From SYIM01 sp039800325 (GTDB lineage: Bacteria > Pseudomonadota > Gammaproteobacteria > Burkholderiales > Burkholderiaceae_E), in the NCBI GenBank assembly GCA_039800325.1, contig JBDLQY010000124.1, forward strand, positions 62,001 through 126,000: a stretch of DNA of 64,000 nucleotides, in the 5' to 3' direction. The notes beneath the pieces are model-generated. The model was not told the origin of the DNA. It saw only the letters and a list, made by a program, of their open reading frames with translations, and searched no databases. Made by a program: the position numbers and the translations under genes. Below, piece after piece: positions 42,543 to 52,115 of the stretch; positions within the stretch are counted from its first letter, which is position 1, and each line of letters begins with the position of its first letter.

Positions 42543-43661
42543 TTAGCGCGCGTCCGATGCGTGATCAGCGAGTGCACGCAGATCGGCCGGATAGATGCCA
42601 GCCGACACCCGTGCGCCGATGTCGAATTCTGGTACTCCTCCCCGATGCGGCCGGTCGGCTAGCAGTTCAATGCCCTGCACCGACAGGCGGTAACGGACGA
42701 ATTCGCCCATGAATTCGCGCTCGAGCACTTGCGCGGGCCGCCATAGCCGACCGTCTTCGGCGCCTGGATTGACCGCCAGCTCGATGCGATGCGGGCGCAC
42801 CGCCAACAGGGTTGCCTGCGGGTCTGCCGCCTGCCCAGCCGGGGCTGCAATACGTCCGAACACGCACTGCATGGTGCCCGCACTGGTCGGTGCATGCAGC
42901 AGATTGATAGTACCCACAAACTCGGCCACAAAGCGATTGGCAGGATGGTCGTACAGATCGACCGGAGATCCCACCTGTTGAACCACGCCTTCGTTCATGA
43001 CCGCGATTCGATCCGCGGTTGTCATGGCTTCTTCCTGATCGTGAGTGACGAAGATGGTGGTAATGCCCAGTTGACGCTGCATCGCGAGCAATTCCCGCCG
43101 CATATGCACCCGCAGTTTGGCGTCCAGGTTGGAAAGGGGCTCGTCAAGCAGCAACACCCTGGGCTGTATGGCTAAGGTGCGTGCCAGGGCGACGCGCTGC
43201 TGCTGGCCTCCCGATAGTTCACCCGGTTTGCGGTTGGCCAGGTGTTGCAGCCCCACCTGGTCTAGCGCCTGTCTTACCCGCTCGCGCACCTGCTCACGGG
43301 GTAGTCTTCGCTCTTCGAGCCCAAAGGCGATATTGCCGGCCACGGTCATGTGCGGCCATAGTGCGTAACTCTGAAACACCATGCCGACGTCGCGCTTCCA
43401 GGGCGGAAGCTGCTCGACAGGTCGGCCATCAACCCGAACACTGCCCACTTGGGCCTCACTGAAACCCGCGATCACTCTCAGTAGCGTCGACTTGCCGCAC
43501 CCTGACGGCCCCAGCAACGCGAAGAATTCACCAGCCGCGATGGACAGGCTTACCTGGCGTAAAACCGGCGTACTGCCAAACGAGAGCGTGATCTGGTCGA
43601 GATCGACGGCGACTGGGTGATTGCTGGACGGTTGCGAAGAAGACTGCTCAGTAGCGTTCAT
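42543..43661 (-). CDS. ABC transporter ATPase, Fe3+/spermidine/phosphonate type
   Basis: This is the ATPase of the importer encoded at 42543-46836, 372 residues. It has Walker A GPSGCGKST, Q-loop VFQSYALWPH, signature LSGGQQQRVALARTLA, Walker B VLLLDEPLSNLD, the switch His in VTHDQEEAMT and a C-terminal TOBE-type domain. It matches the PotA/FbpC/PhnT class. The permease gene lies 38 bases upstream. Confidence 0.93.
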   Translation of the reverse strand: MNATEQSSSQPSSNHPVAVDLDQITLSFGSTPVLRQVSLSIAAGEFFALLGPSGCGKSTLLRVIAGFSEAQVGSVRVDGRPVEQLPPWKRDVGMVFQSYALWPHMTVAGNIAFGLEERRLPREQVRERVRQALDQVGLQHLANRKPGELSGGQQQRVALARTLAIQPRVLLLDEPLSNLDAKLRVHMRRELLAMQRQLGITTIFVTHDQEEAMTTADRIAVMNEGVVQQVGSPVDLYDHPANRFVAEFVGTINLLHAPTSAGTMQCVFGRIAAPAGQAADPQATLLAVRPHRIELAVNPGAEDGRLWRPAQVLEREFMGEFVRYRLSVQGIELLADRPHRGGVPEFDIGARVSAGIYPADLRALADHASDAR

Positions 43662-43699
43662 CGGGCTATTTCCTTCAGGCGGATACGGGCCCGCGCTGC

Positions 43700-45391
43700 T
43701 CAGGCTTGTACACGCGGCCGGTTTCTTGAAGCGATCAGCCAGTGCGACAACCAGGTCCCCAGTCCAACCATAATGACCGCGATGACGCCCAGTGCCGCAC
43801 CCGGACCACGACCGGCAATCGATTGCATATAGAGATAAATGCCATAAGACATCGGCGCCATGCTTTCGCGTGATGTGAGCAGTATCGTCTCAGAGATTTC
43901 GACCGCAGCCGTGATAAAGCTGGTGAGAAAGCCGGCCATAATGCCACCGGCCATCAGGGGGACAACGATGCGCATAACGGTGCGTCGACGCGACGCGCCG
44001 AGGCTTTCGGCCGCTTCCTCCATGGACAGATGCACCTGCTGCAGCGCAGCCGTGCATGATCGCAGCGCGTAGGGAAGCCTGCGAACCGCGTAGGCCAGAA
44101 TGAAAATCAGCCCGGATGCCAGCAGCGGCGTGTCGGTGAACGGAATATTCCAGTCGCGAAACGTGCGCAGATAGCCGATACCCAATACGACGCCTGGCAT
44201 GGCGAGGGCGACGCTGGCCATGTGGTCAAGCCACTGGCGGCCTGGCACGGTGGTGCGCAGAAGCAGGTAGGCGATTGCGGTACCGATTAACACATCGATG
44301 AGGGCGGCTGCTCCGCAGTAAACGAGGGTATTGATGATCATGCGCGAGGAATCGCGCAGCACGATCGTGTAGTTGTCCAGCGTCCAGGCTTCAGGCAGTA
44401 CGCTGAAGCTCCAGACTTTAGCGAAGGACAGCAGCAGCACACCCAGATGCGGTGACAGCACGACGAGCAGCATCAGGATGATCCAGATCCATGCCAGGCC
44501 GTTTTGCAGGCGGGTAAGGCTTCGCTGCCGGCTTGATCGGCCCCCTCGCTGCAGCGTGGAAAAATCGCGGCCGCGCAGGAACCACATCGACCCTGCCATG
44601 GCTGCTACTGAGAACAGCACCAGAATCACGCAAATAACATAGCCCACCGGATCTTCTAGGCCCACCGACGTGACACGCAGGTAGGCCTGCGGCGCGAGCA
44701 TATTGGTGACATTGAGTACCAGTGGCGTGCCCAGATCATCGAACACCTTAATGAAGACCAGCGATGCGCCGGCCATATAGCCCGGCAGCGCCAGCGGAAA
44801 GACAATTCGTCTGAACAGCCGCCAGCCGTGGGCGCCCAGGTTCTGGGCCGACTCTTCCATGGCGGAATCGATATTAGCCAAGGCCACCGAGACATTCAGA
44901 AGAATGAATGGAAAGTAGTGCAGGGTTTCAACGAAGATCACCCCGTTGAGTCCCTGCATGATGGGCAGGGTTACGCCGAACCACTCGTTCAACAGCAGAT
45001 TGACTGATCCCGAACGACCGAAGAGCAGCTGTAAGGCGGATGCCCCCACAAATGCCGGCATGATCAGGGGCAGTACGCCCAGGGTTTGCACCAGCAGTGC
45101 GCCTCTGAACGTAAAGCGCGTGGTGAAGTAGGCAATGGGCACTGCGATGAGGGTGGAAAACACCACGGTCATCGTGGCGACATAAAGGCTGTTGGCAAAG
45201 GCCTCGCGCATTAGCGAAAGCCCCAGAAAACCGCGCAGATGAGCCAGGGTGAATGCGCCCTGCGGATCCGTGAAGGCCGCCTTCACCACCGTCAGGACCG
45301 GAATGATCAGAAAGACGATCAGAAAGGCAGCGATCGCCAGCGCGACCAGGTTAACGCCCCAGCCATGACGAGATCGGACGAGTGCGGTCAT
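43700..45391 (-). CDS. ABC transporter permease, duplicated FbpB/ThiP-like
   Basis: This is a 563-residue inner-membrane permease with two fused permease halves (about 12 helices). Each half has an EAA-type loop: MEESAQNLGAHGWRLFRRIVFPLALPG in the first and MEEAAESLGASRRRTVMRIVVPLMAGG in the second. Fused permeases of this kind occur in Fe3+, thiamine and 2-aminoethylphosphonate importers. It lies between the binding-protein and ATPase genes. The substrate remains open. Confidence 0.92.
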   Translation of the reverse strand: MTALVRSRHGWGVNLVALAIAAFLIVFLIIPVLTVVKAAFTDPQGAFTLAHLRGFLGLSLMREAFANSLYVATMTVVFSTLIAVPIAYFTTRFTFRGALLVQTLGVLPLIMPAFVGASALQLLFGRSGSVNLLLNEWFGVTLPIMQGLNGVIFVETLHYFPFILLNVSVALANIDSAMEESAQNLGAHGWRLFRRIVFPLALPGYMAGASLVFIKVFDDLGTPLVLNVTNMLAPQAYLRVTSVGLEDPVGYVICVILVLFSVAAMAGSMWFLRGRDFSTLQRGGRSSRQRSLTRLQNGLAWIWIILMLLVVLSPHLGVLLLSFAKVWSFSVLPEAWTLDNYTIVLRDSSRMIINTLVYCGAAALIDVLIGTAIAYLLLRTTVPGRQWLDHMASVALAMPGVVLGIGYLRTFRDWNIPFTDTPLLASGLIFILAYAVRRLPYALRSCTAALQQVHLSMEEAAESLGASRRRTVMRIVVPLMAGGIMAGFLTSFITAAVEISETILLTSRESMAPMSYGIYLYMQSIAGRGPGAALGVIAVIMVGLGTWLSHWLIASRNRPRVQA

Positions 45392-45468
45392 GGCCTGGAG
45401 CGTGGGCGCTTAGAAAGAACGCGTAGGGCGTTGAGCTTGGCCCATAGAGGTCAGTGGCCAGTTATCGA

Positions 45469-46836
45469 TCAGCGTGCGAGCGCTGCCGCCTGACGCGCCA
45501 GCTCGGTCGCGCGCTCGTAATTCTGGCGCGCGCTCTTGCCCCAGTGCTCTTCCAGGGCGGTCATCGCCTTTTGCTTGGCTGCATCGCGCTTGGTGTCACG
45601 AAACACTGCAACGAATTCAGCGTCAGCCGCTTTGTCGGCACCTACCACCGGCGAGAAAGCGAGTTCGCGCGCCTGCGCAAGTAGCCTGCTGGCCTGTGCA
45701 TTGGGCTTGGAGGCAATTTTTGCACTGGCCTCGTGAATCGCTTTGGTGGCGGCGCTCAGTTCTTTGTGCCTGAAGGTGATGGTCTGGTCAAAGAGCGATG
45801 ACACCAGAAAGTAGCGCCGCTCGGAGACGGCAGTATCGAAATTCACTTTGGCCTGGATTTTTCCATCATAGGGATTGGGGTAGCCCGCAGGCGCCTTGGC
45901 ATAGGTCTCAGGCAGCACTGGCAGGCGGCTGATCTTGGGATCGAGCAGTAGCTGTTGCCCCTCGGGCGAAAGCGTGTAGCGGATAAAACGCTTGGCCGCC
46001 TCGCTGTCGCGTGCGCCCGCGACGAGTCCTATGTTGGCCGGCACGATCGAGGTCATCGACGGATAGACAAACTCCACAGGGAATCCGGAGTTCTTCGCAG
46101 CCAAACCGAAAAAGTCGATCACGATGCCGATACCGAACTGACCGTTGGACACGCCATCGGGAACGCCGAAGCTGCGTTCGGTGATGGCTGCACAGTTGCC
46201 AGACATCTGCAGCACCTGCGACCAGCCCTTGTCCCAACCCTCTCCCTGAAGAATGGTCTCGATGGTGAGATGGGTCGTGCCTGAACGTGAGGGCGACGAG
46301 GTTGAGACATGTCCGAAATAGACTGGCTTGGTCAGGTCTGTCCATTCACGCGGCTCGGGCAGGCGGTTGGCGCGCAGATAGCGCGTGTTCCACATAATTC
46401 CGTAGCCGGCCAGCGCCTGGCCGCGATAAAACCCGTTGGGGTCGTTGACGGGATACGAGCCGATCTTCTCAGGCACCTTGACCCCGGGGTCAAATTTTTC
46501 GAGCAGGCCATCCTTGGCCATGACCTCGAATGCGTCGGGTGCCGAAGCCCAGAACACTTCGGGCCGACGTCCCGGCGAGGCCTCGCGCACAAACGCCACG
46601 CCCGCCGAGGTGCCCTTATTGAGCACTTCGAGCTTGAAGCCGGGATGGGCTTTCTCGAAGGCAGTCTTGTAAGCGCTGGTGAGTTCCTTGGGAAAGGAAG
46701 TAACCACCGTTACGGTCTGGCTCAAGGCGACGCTCGAGGCGACCGCGAAGGCAGCAGCTACCGTCGCGCGCATCAGGGCCCTGGCGCCATGCGCTGCGGG
46801 TTTATCTTGGTTGGCCTGATGTAAGCGTGTACGCAT
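45469..46836 (-). CDS. ABC transporter substrate-binding protein, Fe3+/aminoethylphosphonate-like
   Basis: This is the periplasmic binding protein of the importer, 455 residues, larger than the usual 340. It has a signal peptide (MRATVAAAFAVASSVALSQ), the mature start TVTVVTSFPKELTSAYKTAFEKAHPGFKLEVL, and a helical extension of about 110 residues at the C-terminus (KAMTALEEHWGKSARQNYERATELARQ). GGGGAGA precedes the ATG. The extension is shared with the lone binding protein at 30188-31513. Conserved Tyr pairs for Fe3+ are not obvious to me, so an organic anion is equally possible. Confidence 0.9.
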   Translation of the reverse strand: MRTRLHQANQDKPAAHGARALMRATVAAAFAVASSVALSQTVTVVTSFPKELTSAYKTAFEKAHPGFKLEVLNKGTSAGVAFVREASPGRRPEVFWASAPDAFEVMAKDGLLEKFDPGVKVPEKIGSYPVNDPNGFYRGQALAGYGIMWNTRYLRANRLPEPREWTDLTKPVYFGHVSTSSPSRSGTTHLTIETILQGEGWDKGWSQVLQMSGNCAAITERSFGVPDGVSNGQFGIGIVIDFFGLAAKNSGFPVEFVYPSMTSIVPANIGLVAGARDSEAAKRFIRYTLSPEGQQLLLDPKISRLPVLPETYAKAPAGYPNPYDGKIQAKVNFDTAVSERRYFLVSSLFDQTITFRHKELSAATKAIHEASAKIASKPNAQASRLLAQARELAFSPVVGADKAADAEFVAVFRDTKRDAAKQKAMTALEEHWGKSARQNYERATELARQAAALAR

Positions 46837-47057
46837 GGCTTGATCTCCCCTTGCAAAAACGATGGGTCAGCGTCGGTCGATCGGGTGGCTGACTGCTAAA
46901 AATACCGGTTCGTCGTAAACAGCTGAACGGGTGGGGGAAGTTACCGACCGAGTATCCGCAGGTCAAGCGCAGGGTTTAGGCACAGCGGGGCGAGCGGGGC
47001 CCTTGGACGGGGCCGTCGCCACAGCCAGACTCGATCCGATGCGGTAGCATTGCCGGT

Positions 47058-47600
47058 GTGAAAATACTGACTACGCGCTTTTTTCAGCTGCTCGAGCTGC
47101 TCATGACCGTATGCCTGGCGGCAATGGTGGTCATGGTGTTCGGCAATGTGGTGCTCAGGTATGCCTTTGATTCCGGTATTGCCGTCTCGGAAGAGCTGTC
47201 GCGCTACCTGTTCGTGTGGCTGACCTTTATCGGTGCGGTGGTCGTCGCTCGCGAAAATGCTCATATGGGTGTTGAAACCCTGGTACGGCGCTTCGGGCCG
47301 GTGGGGCGGCGCATCTGTATGGTGCTCAGCGACGCGCTCATTTTGCTGTGCTGCGGTGTGTTCTTCTGGGGTACCTGGCGGCAGGCGCCTCTTAATATGT
47401 CCAACATCGCGCCCATCACCGGCATTTCGATGATCTGGATTTATGGCATCGGGTTTTTTACCAGTCTGGGCATCGGCTTGATAACAGCCCTGCGTCTGGT
47501 GCGTGCCCTGACGGGTCGGCTGCGTCCGGGCGAACTCGACGACTTTGCCGGTGACGCGCCCGGGGGTCAGGCGGGCAGCCTGAAGGAACGCCTCGAATGA
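47058..47600 (+). CDS. TRAP transporter small permease DctQ
   Basis: This is the small membrane subunit of a second TRAP system, 180 residues. The core VVMVFGNVVLRYAFDSGIAVSEELSRYLFVWLTFIGAVVVARENAHMGVETLV is typical. It begins with GTG 47058 and its end overlaps dctM by four bases. About 220 bases separate it from the divergent ABC binding-protein gene, enough for promoters on both sides. Confidence 0.92.
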   Translation: MKILTTRFFQLLELLMTVCLAAMVVMVFGNVVLRYAFDSGIAVSEELSRYLFVWLTFIGAVVVARENAHMGVETLVRRFGPVGRRICMVLSDALILLCCGVFFWGTWRQAPLNMSNIAPITGISMIWIYGIGFFTSLGIGLITALRLVRALTGRLRPGELDDFAGDAPGGQAGSLKERLE

Positions 47601-48880
47601 CCGTCGCAGTGTTTCTTGCTTCGCTGATCGGCGCGATGGCCATCGGTATGCCGGTTGCCTTTGCACTGATCTTCTGCGGGCTGGCACTGATGTGGCACCT
47701 GAATGTGTTCGACAGCCAGATCGTGGCGCAGAACCTCATTATCGGCGCTGATAATTTCCAGCTGCTGGCCGTGCCGTTCTTCCTGTTGGCCGGAGAGCTG
47801 ATGAATGCGGGCGGCCTGTCCCGCCGCATTGTTAATTTTGCAGTCGCCCTGGTCGGCCATGTGCACGGCGGACTGGGATACGTGGCCATCTTTGGCGCGG
47901 TCATCATGGCCTCGCTGTCCGGCTCGGCCGCTGCTGACACGGCTGCCCTGGCATCTATTCTCATCCCCATGATGCGCGAGGCCGGTTACAACGTTCCTCG
48001 ATCTGCCGGTCTGATTGCAGCGGGTGGCGTGATCGCACCCGTGATACCGCCCTCCATCGGTTTCATCATCTTTGGCGTGGCGGCAAACGTATCGATCACA
48101 CAACTGTTTCTGGCCGGGGTCTTTCCGGGCTTGTTGATGGGCTTGTCGCTGGTCATCGCCTGGGCCTGGGTGGTGCGGCGCGAGCGCGTGAAGGTTTATC
48201 CGAAGGCTTCGTGGCGCGAGCGTGGCAGAGCCACATTGAATGGTCTTTGGGCCTTGGCCATGCCAGTGATGATTCTGGGTGGCATCCGATTCGGTGTCGT
48301 GACGCCCACCGAAGCAGCCGTGCTGGCCGCCGTGTATGCCTTGTTTGTGGGCCTGTTTATTTACCGCGAGCTCAAGATTCAGCATCTTTATCGGGTGTTT
48401 CTGGTCGCTGCCAAGACCACAGCGGTGGTGATGTTTCTGGTGGCATCGGCGCTGGTCTCGGCCTGGCTGATTACCCAGGCTAATATTCCGGGTGAGTTGG
48501 GCTCGCTGCTTGAGCCCTTCCGAGAGCACAAGAAGCTGCTGCTGCTGATGATGATGCTATTGGTGCTGGTCGTGGGCACGGCGCTTGACTTCGCACCCAC
48601 GGTGCTCATCCTCACGCCCGTGCTTATGCCCATCGTGAAACAGGCGGGTATTGATCCAGTGTATTTTGGGGTGCTGTTCATCATGAACAATGCCATCGGT
48701 CTGCTTACGCCGCCGGTTGGAATCGTTCTGAATGTGGTGTGCGGCGTTGCCAAAGTACCCATGGGTGCCGTCATCCGTGGGGTCATGCCTTTTCTGATAG
48801 CCCAGATCTGCGTGCTGCTGGTATTGATTGCCTTTCCTGAACTGGTTACCGTTCCGCTCAAGTGGCTCAGGGGACGCTAA
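47597..48880 (+). CDS. TRAP transporter large permease DctM
   Basis: This is the 427-residue large subunit of the second TRAP system. Segments IGMPVAFALIFCGLALMW, AVPFFLLAGELMNAGGLSRRIVNFA, GSAAADTAALASILIPMMREAGYN and IPPSIGFIIFG are family hallmarks. It is four-base coupled to dctQ, and dctP follows. The system points towards the aconitase/hydantoinase operon and probably imports its substrate, by position only. Confidence 0.93.
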   Translation: MTVAVFLASLIGAMAIGMPVAFALIFCGLALMWHLNVFDSQIVAQNLIIGADNFQLLAVPFFLLAGELMNAGGLSRRIVNFAVALVGHVHGGLGYVAIFGAVIMASLSGSAAADTAALASILIPMMREAGYNVPRSAGLIAAGGVIAPVIPPSIGFIIFGVAANVSITQLFLAGVFPGLLMGLSLVIAWAWVVRRERVKVYPKASWRERGRATLNGLWALAMPVMILGGIRFGVVTPTEAAVLAAVYALFVGLFIYRELKIQHLYRVFLVAAKTTAVVMFLVASALVSAWLITQANIPGELGSLLEPFREHKKLLLLMMMLLVLVVGTALDFAPTVLILTPVLMPIVKQAGIDPVYFGVLFIMNNAIGLLTPPVGIVLNVVCGVAKVPMGAVIRGVMPFLIAQICVLLVLIAFPELVTVPLKWLRGR

Positions 48881-48970
48881 CTTGTCCGATGCCAGTCGAC
48901 CAGTATCTGCGGATTGATTTGTCGCTAACCCGTTCGCTGTTTGTTTATTTCACGTTTCAAGGAGGAGACT

Positions 48971-49987
48971 ATGAAGCAATTCACCTATAAGCCGCTGCTG
49001 GCGGCATGCATGCTGGCCCTGGGCGCTGTTGCGGCCACGCCAGCGCTGGCGCAGTTTTCAGAGCGCACTATCCGTGTGTCCAACGGTATCAACCAAGACC
49101 ATCCGGTGGGTAATGGCGTCGCCAAGATGACCCAGTGTCTGACCCAAAAATCAGGCGGCAAAATGAAACTGCAAGCCTTCTGGGGCGGCGCTCTGGGCGG
49201 CGATCTGCAGGCAACACAGGCGCTGCGCTCAGGCACGCAGGAAATGGTCATTACCTCGTCATCGCCGCTGGTGGGCATCCTGCCTGATCTGGGTGTGTTC
49301 GATCTGCCGTTCCTTTTTGCCAATGAGGCAGAGGCCGACAAGATTCTCGATGGCGCGGTGGGTGATTACATCAACTCCAGACTGCCGGGCGTCAACCTGG
49401 TGAATCTGGCCTGGTGGGAAAACGGTTTCCGTAACCTCACCAACTCGAAAAAGCCGGTTAACAAATGGGAAGACCTGTCGGGCGTCAAGGTTCGGGTGAT
49501 GCAAAACAACATCTTCCTGGACACCTTCAAGACCCTGGGCGCCAATGCGGTGCCGATGGCGTTTGGTGAAGTGTTCACGGCGCTCGAGACTAAGGCTATC
49601 GATGGTCAGGAGAACCCTTTTGTCACCATTGACACCTCCAAGCTCTATGAAGTGCAGAAGTTCCTGTCGGTAACCCGGCATGCCTATACGCCGTTTATGG
49701 TGCTGTACTCCAAGCCGCTGTGGGACCGGCTGTCGAAAGACGAGCAGTCAGCACTGCAGGCTTGCGCCGGCGAGGGCCGTGATGAGCAGCGCAAGGTGTC
49801 ACGTGCGCTGTCTGATAAGTCGCTGGCCAACGTGAAGGCCAAGGGCATGGTGGTCAATGAGATCAGCCAGGCTGAGTACAAGCGCATGCTTGAGCAGGTC
49901 AAGCCGGTCTATGAAAAGCACAAGGCCACCATTGGCGCTGAGACCATTCAGCGCATGCAGGACGAGCTGGCCAAGATCCGGAAGTAA
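48971..49987 (+). CDS. TRAP transporter substrate-binding protein DctP
   Basis: This is the periplasmic binding protein of the second TRAP system, 338 residues from ATG 48971, which follows the strong ribosome site AAGGAGGAG. The signal peptide ends near PALAQ. The mature part has RTIRVSNGINQDHPVGNGVAKMTQCL, AFWGGALGGDLQATQALRSGTQEM and the conserved Arg region LSGVKVRVMQNN, followed by ALETKAIDGQENP, as in C4-dicarboxylate-type DctP proteins. A carboxylate ligand is therefore likely; its identity is not readable. Confidence 0.93.
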   Translation: MKQFTYKPLLAACMLALGAVAATPALAQFSERTIRVSNGINQDHPVGNGVAKMTQCLTQKSGGKMKLQAFWGGALGGDLQATQALRSGTQEMVITSSSPLVGILPDLGVFDLPFLFANEAEADKILDGAVGDYINSRLPGVNLVNLAWWENGFRNLTNSKKPVNKWEDLSGVKVRVMQNNIFLDTFKTLGANAVPMAFGEVFTALETKAIDGQENPFVTIDTSKLYEVQKFLSVTRHAYTPFMVLYSKPLWDRLSKDEQSALQACAGEGRDEQRKVSRALSDKSLANVKAKGMVVNEISQAEYKRMLEQVKPVYEKHKATIGAETIQRMQDELAKIRK

Positions 49988-49997
49988 TTTTTGCGTC

Positions 49998-50024
49998 ACC
50001 GGGGAGCCCGCCGGGTTCCCCGGT
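49998..50024. terminator. Hairpin between convergent operons
   Basis: ACCGGGGA at 49998-50005 pairs with TCCCCGGT at 50017-50024; a G-T pair and an inner CCC/GGG extend the stem to 12 pairs with a three-base loop. It lies 11 bases after the dctP stop and about 50 bases after the stop of the convergent FAD oxidoreductase gene, so it may serve both directions. There is no long T-run on the plus side. Confidence 0.65.
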
Positions 50025-50070
50025 AGTCGTCTGTCTGGGGCTGCGTGGCAGCCCCAGTTCGCTTCTGGCG

Positions 50071-51462
50071 TTAACGGTTCAGCACGCTGACAGCCGTGTT
50101 GGCTGCGATATGGCCGCCAGCCACAGCGCTTAGCAAGCCGTTTCCTGAGAGATAGCCCCAGACCGCGTTACCTGAAACCCCGCGTGCGGCGCCACCGGCT
50201 GCCAGCAGGTTGGGAAATGGCATGCCCTGTTGGTCAAGCACGCGGCATTGGGCGTCAATATCGAGGCCGCCCTGCGTGTGAAACAGTGCGCCGGTGACTT
50301 TGACGGCGTACCAGGGAGGAGCCTGCAGGCTGCGTTTAAAGCTTCGGCCCGTTGCTGTGTCTGTGCCCGCAGCCACTGAGTTCAGGGTGGCTTCGAGTTG
50401 AGCGGGCTCGCATCCAATCAGTTCAGCCAGCGAGACGAGATCGGCGCAACGCTTCACAGCGCCTGCGGCCTGAGCATCACGAAAATCCGGAAAGTCCTGA
50501 GCGAAGGCGAGGAGTTGTTCGTCGAAGATGTTCCAGGCAATATCATCGGGTTGTGCCAGCACCTTCACGGCGGCCTCTGAATAGCCCTGAGTCTCATCGT
50601 GAAAACGGCGGCCCTGAGCGTTGATCTGGATTGCACCCTCCATCATGAGACTCCAGGAAATCAGTGCGCCCTGCGGGACTGCCCATGAGCCGTGACCCTG
50701 GTAGCCGCCCAAATCGGCAAGACGGGCACCCAGCTCGCGCCCCCACAGAATCGCTGAGCCATCATTGCCAACATGTCCCGCGTAGGTGCTGTCCGCCATT
50801 TCGGGCAGCAGCTCGCGGCGTAGGCTCTCGTTGCCGCCGAAGCCATTACATGCCAGCAGCAGCACCTGGCAGCCTATGTGCTCAATGGCGCCGTCGCGGC
50901 GCTCACAGCCGACGCCAGTAATGCGGCGGTCATCGTCGACCCAGAGCTCGACCACTCGGGCCTGTGTGAGCACGGGAATGCCTGCGGCGTCGGTGGCGAC
51001 CCGCAGTCGGTTCATGAGACCAACGCCGCTGCGCTCGGGCACGGCGTGCATACGATGTACTCGGTGACCCGGGTACAGGAAGTTGTCAAGAACCTGCCAC
51101 GGGATGCTGTGATGCTCGCCCAGCGCATCAATGGCGGCGGCAACGGTGGCCGCATAGGCGGCGACCAGGTGCGGCGCAGCCTCGCCGTGCGCTTTGGCCT
51201 GGATGTCGCGAGCAAATTCTTGGGCGTCATCCGCAATGCCCTGTGCCGCCTGCGCGCGGGTACCCGCTGCGGGAATAAAACCCGAGGATAAGGCTGTTGA
51301 GCCCGCAGGCACTGCGTCGCGCTCGAGCACAACGCAGTCAACACCTGCTCGCGACAGCGCCAGTGCTGCCGTCAGACCGCAGGCCCCAGCGCCCACGATG
51401 ACAACCGGCAGATGCTCACCGGCGGTCGACAGGCTCTGCCGAATAACGCGAGGCGGTTTCAT
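50071..51462 (-). CDS. FAD-dependent oxidoreductase, fumarate reductase/ketosteroid dehydrogenase-like
   Basis: This 463-residue flavoprotein has the dinucleotide motif VVIVGAGACGLTAALALSRAG (about 20-40) and ERDAVPAGSTALSSGF, and at the end the FAD segment PNLLAAGGAARGVSGNAVWGYLSGNGLLSAVAGG. It belongs to the FAD-binding-2 group with fumarate reductase flavoprotein, tricarballylate dehydrogenase and 3-ketosteroid dehydrogenases, so it probably adds or removes hydrogens across a C-C bond next to a carboxyl or keto group. It is the last gene of the leftward operon, 17 bases from the isochorismatase-like gene. Confidence 0.88.
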   Translation of the reverse strand: MKPPRVIRQSLSTAGEHLPVVIVGAGACGLTAALALSRAGVDCVVLERDAVPAGSTALSSGFIPAAGTRAQAAQGIADDAQEFARDIQAKAHGEAAPHLVAAYAATVAAAIDALGEHHSIPWQVLDNFLYPGHRVHRMHAVPERSGVGLMNRLRVATDAAGIPVLTQARVVELWVDDDRRITGVGCERRDGAIEHIGCQVLLLACNGFGGNESLRRELLPEMADSTYAGHVGNDGSAILWGRELGARLADLGGYQGHGSWAVPQGALISWSLMMEGAIQINAQGRRFHDETQGYSEAAVKVLAQPDDIAWNIFDEQLLAFAQDFPDFRDAQAAGAVKRCADLVSLAELIGCEPAQLEATLNSVAAGTDTATGRSFKRSLQAPPWYAVKVTGALFHTQGGLDIDAQCRVLDQQGMPFPNLLAAGGAARGVSGNAVWGYLSGNGLLSAVAGGHIAANTAVSVLNR

Positions 51463-51479
51463 CGCATGCCTCGCCTGGC

Positions 51480-52085
51480 TTAGCCGCGAAGCTGCGCGAG
51501 CAGCTCGCTGCAGCTCATGACATCGGCCACCGAGCGCAGGTCTGCAAGCGCTGTCTGGTGGATATCGTCAGACACAGCCGCGCAACCATCGGACAGCACA
51601 ATGGCGTGGTAGTCACGCACATGCGCATCGCGCACGGTGCTGGCCACACCCGCGTTGGTGAGAATGCCGCACACAACCAGAGTATCAACGCCCGCTTTTT
51701 TCAGCACCCAGTCAAGCTGGGTATTGAAAAATGCCGAGTAGGCAACCTTCATGACCGATACCTGAACCAGCGGCGCGATGGCATCGACGCAGGCCTGTCC
51801 GCGCGAGCCCTGCGCGAAGTCGCCTTTGCGCAGGAAAGGACGTCTGCGAAACAGATGCTCGGAGATCATGGGTTCACCCTGGGCGTTGGGCCATAAGGTG
51901 AACAGGCTCGCCGTGACCAGACCGCCCCGGTCACGAATGGCCTGCGCGACTGGCGCGACCCTTGCCGGCAGCTCGGTGGCGCCTGGGGCTATCGCCTTGC
52001 CACGCGCATAGGCCCCATCAGGCGCCAGGAAGTCATTTTGCAGGTCAACCATCATCATGCCCCAGCGGGGCTGGCTCGCTGTCAT
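51480..52085 (-). CDS. Isochorismatase-fold hydrolase lacking the catalytic Cys
   Basis: This 201-residue protein has the isochorismatase/cysteine-hydrolase fold: MMMVDLQNDFL with the conserved Asp (about residue 14) and VMKVAYSAFFNTQLD with the Lys. The nucleophile position, normally Cys in TxxCVxxT, reads TNAGVAST, so it is Gly, as in true isochorismatases such as EntB and PhzD. It is therefore unlikely to be a Cys-dependent amidase of the carbamoylsarcosine type. It lies 30 bases downstream of hyuA in the operon. Confidence 0.86.
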   Translation of the reverse strand: MTASQPRWGMMMVDLQNDFLAPDGAYARGKAIAPGATELPARVAPVAQAIRDRGGLVTASLFTLWPNAQGEPMISEHLFRRRPFLRKGDFAQGSRGQACVDAIAPLVQVSVMKVAYSAFFNTQLDWVLKKAGVDTLVVCGILTNAGVASTVRDAHVRDYHAIVLSDGCAAVSDDIHQTALADLRSVADVMSCSELLAQLRG

Positions 52086-52115
52086 CGTATCTCTCCGCGT
52101 TGCATGCCGTGCTGC

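Noticed and set aside
45909..46060. Possible frameshift in the ABC binding protein because of its unusual length
   Set aside because: The frame is continuous, and the C-terminal extension is shared with the other binding protein, so the length is natural.
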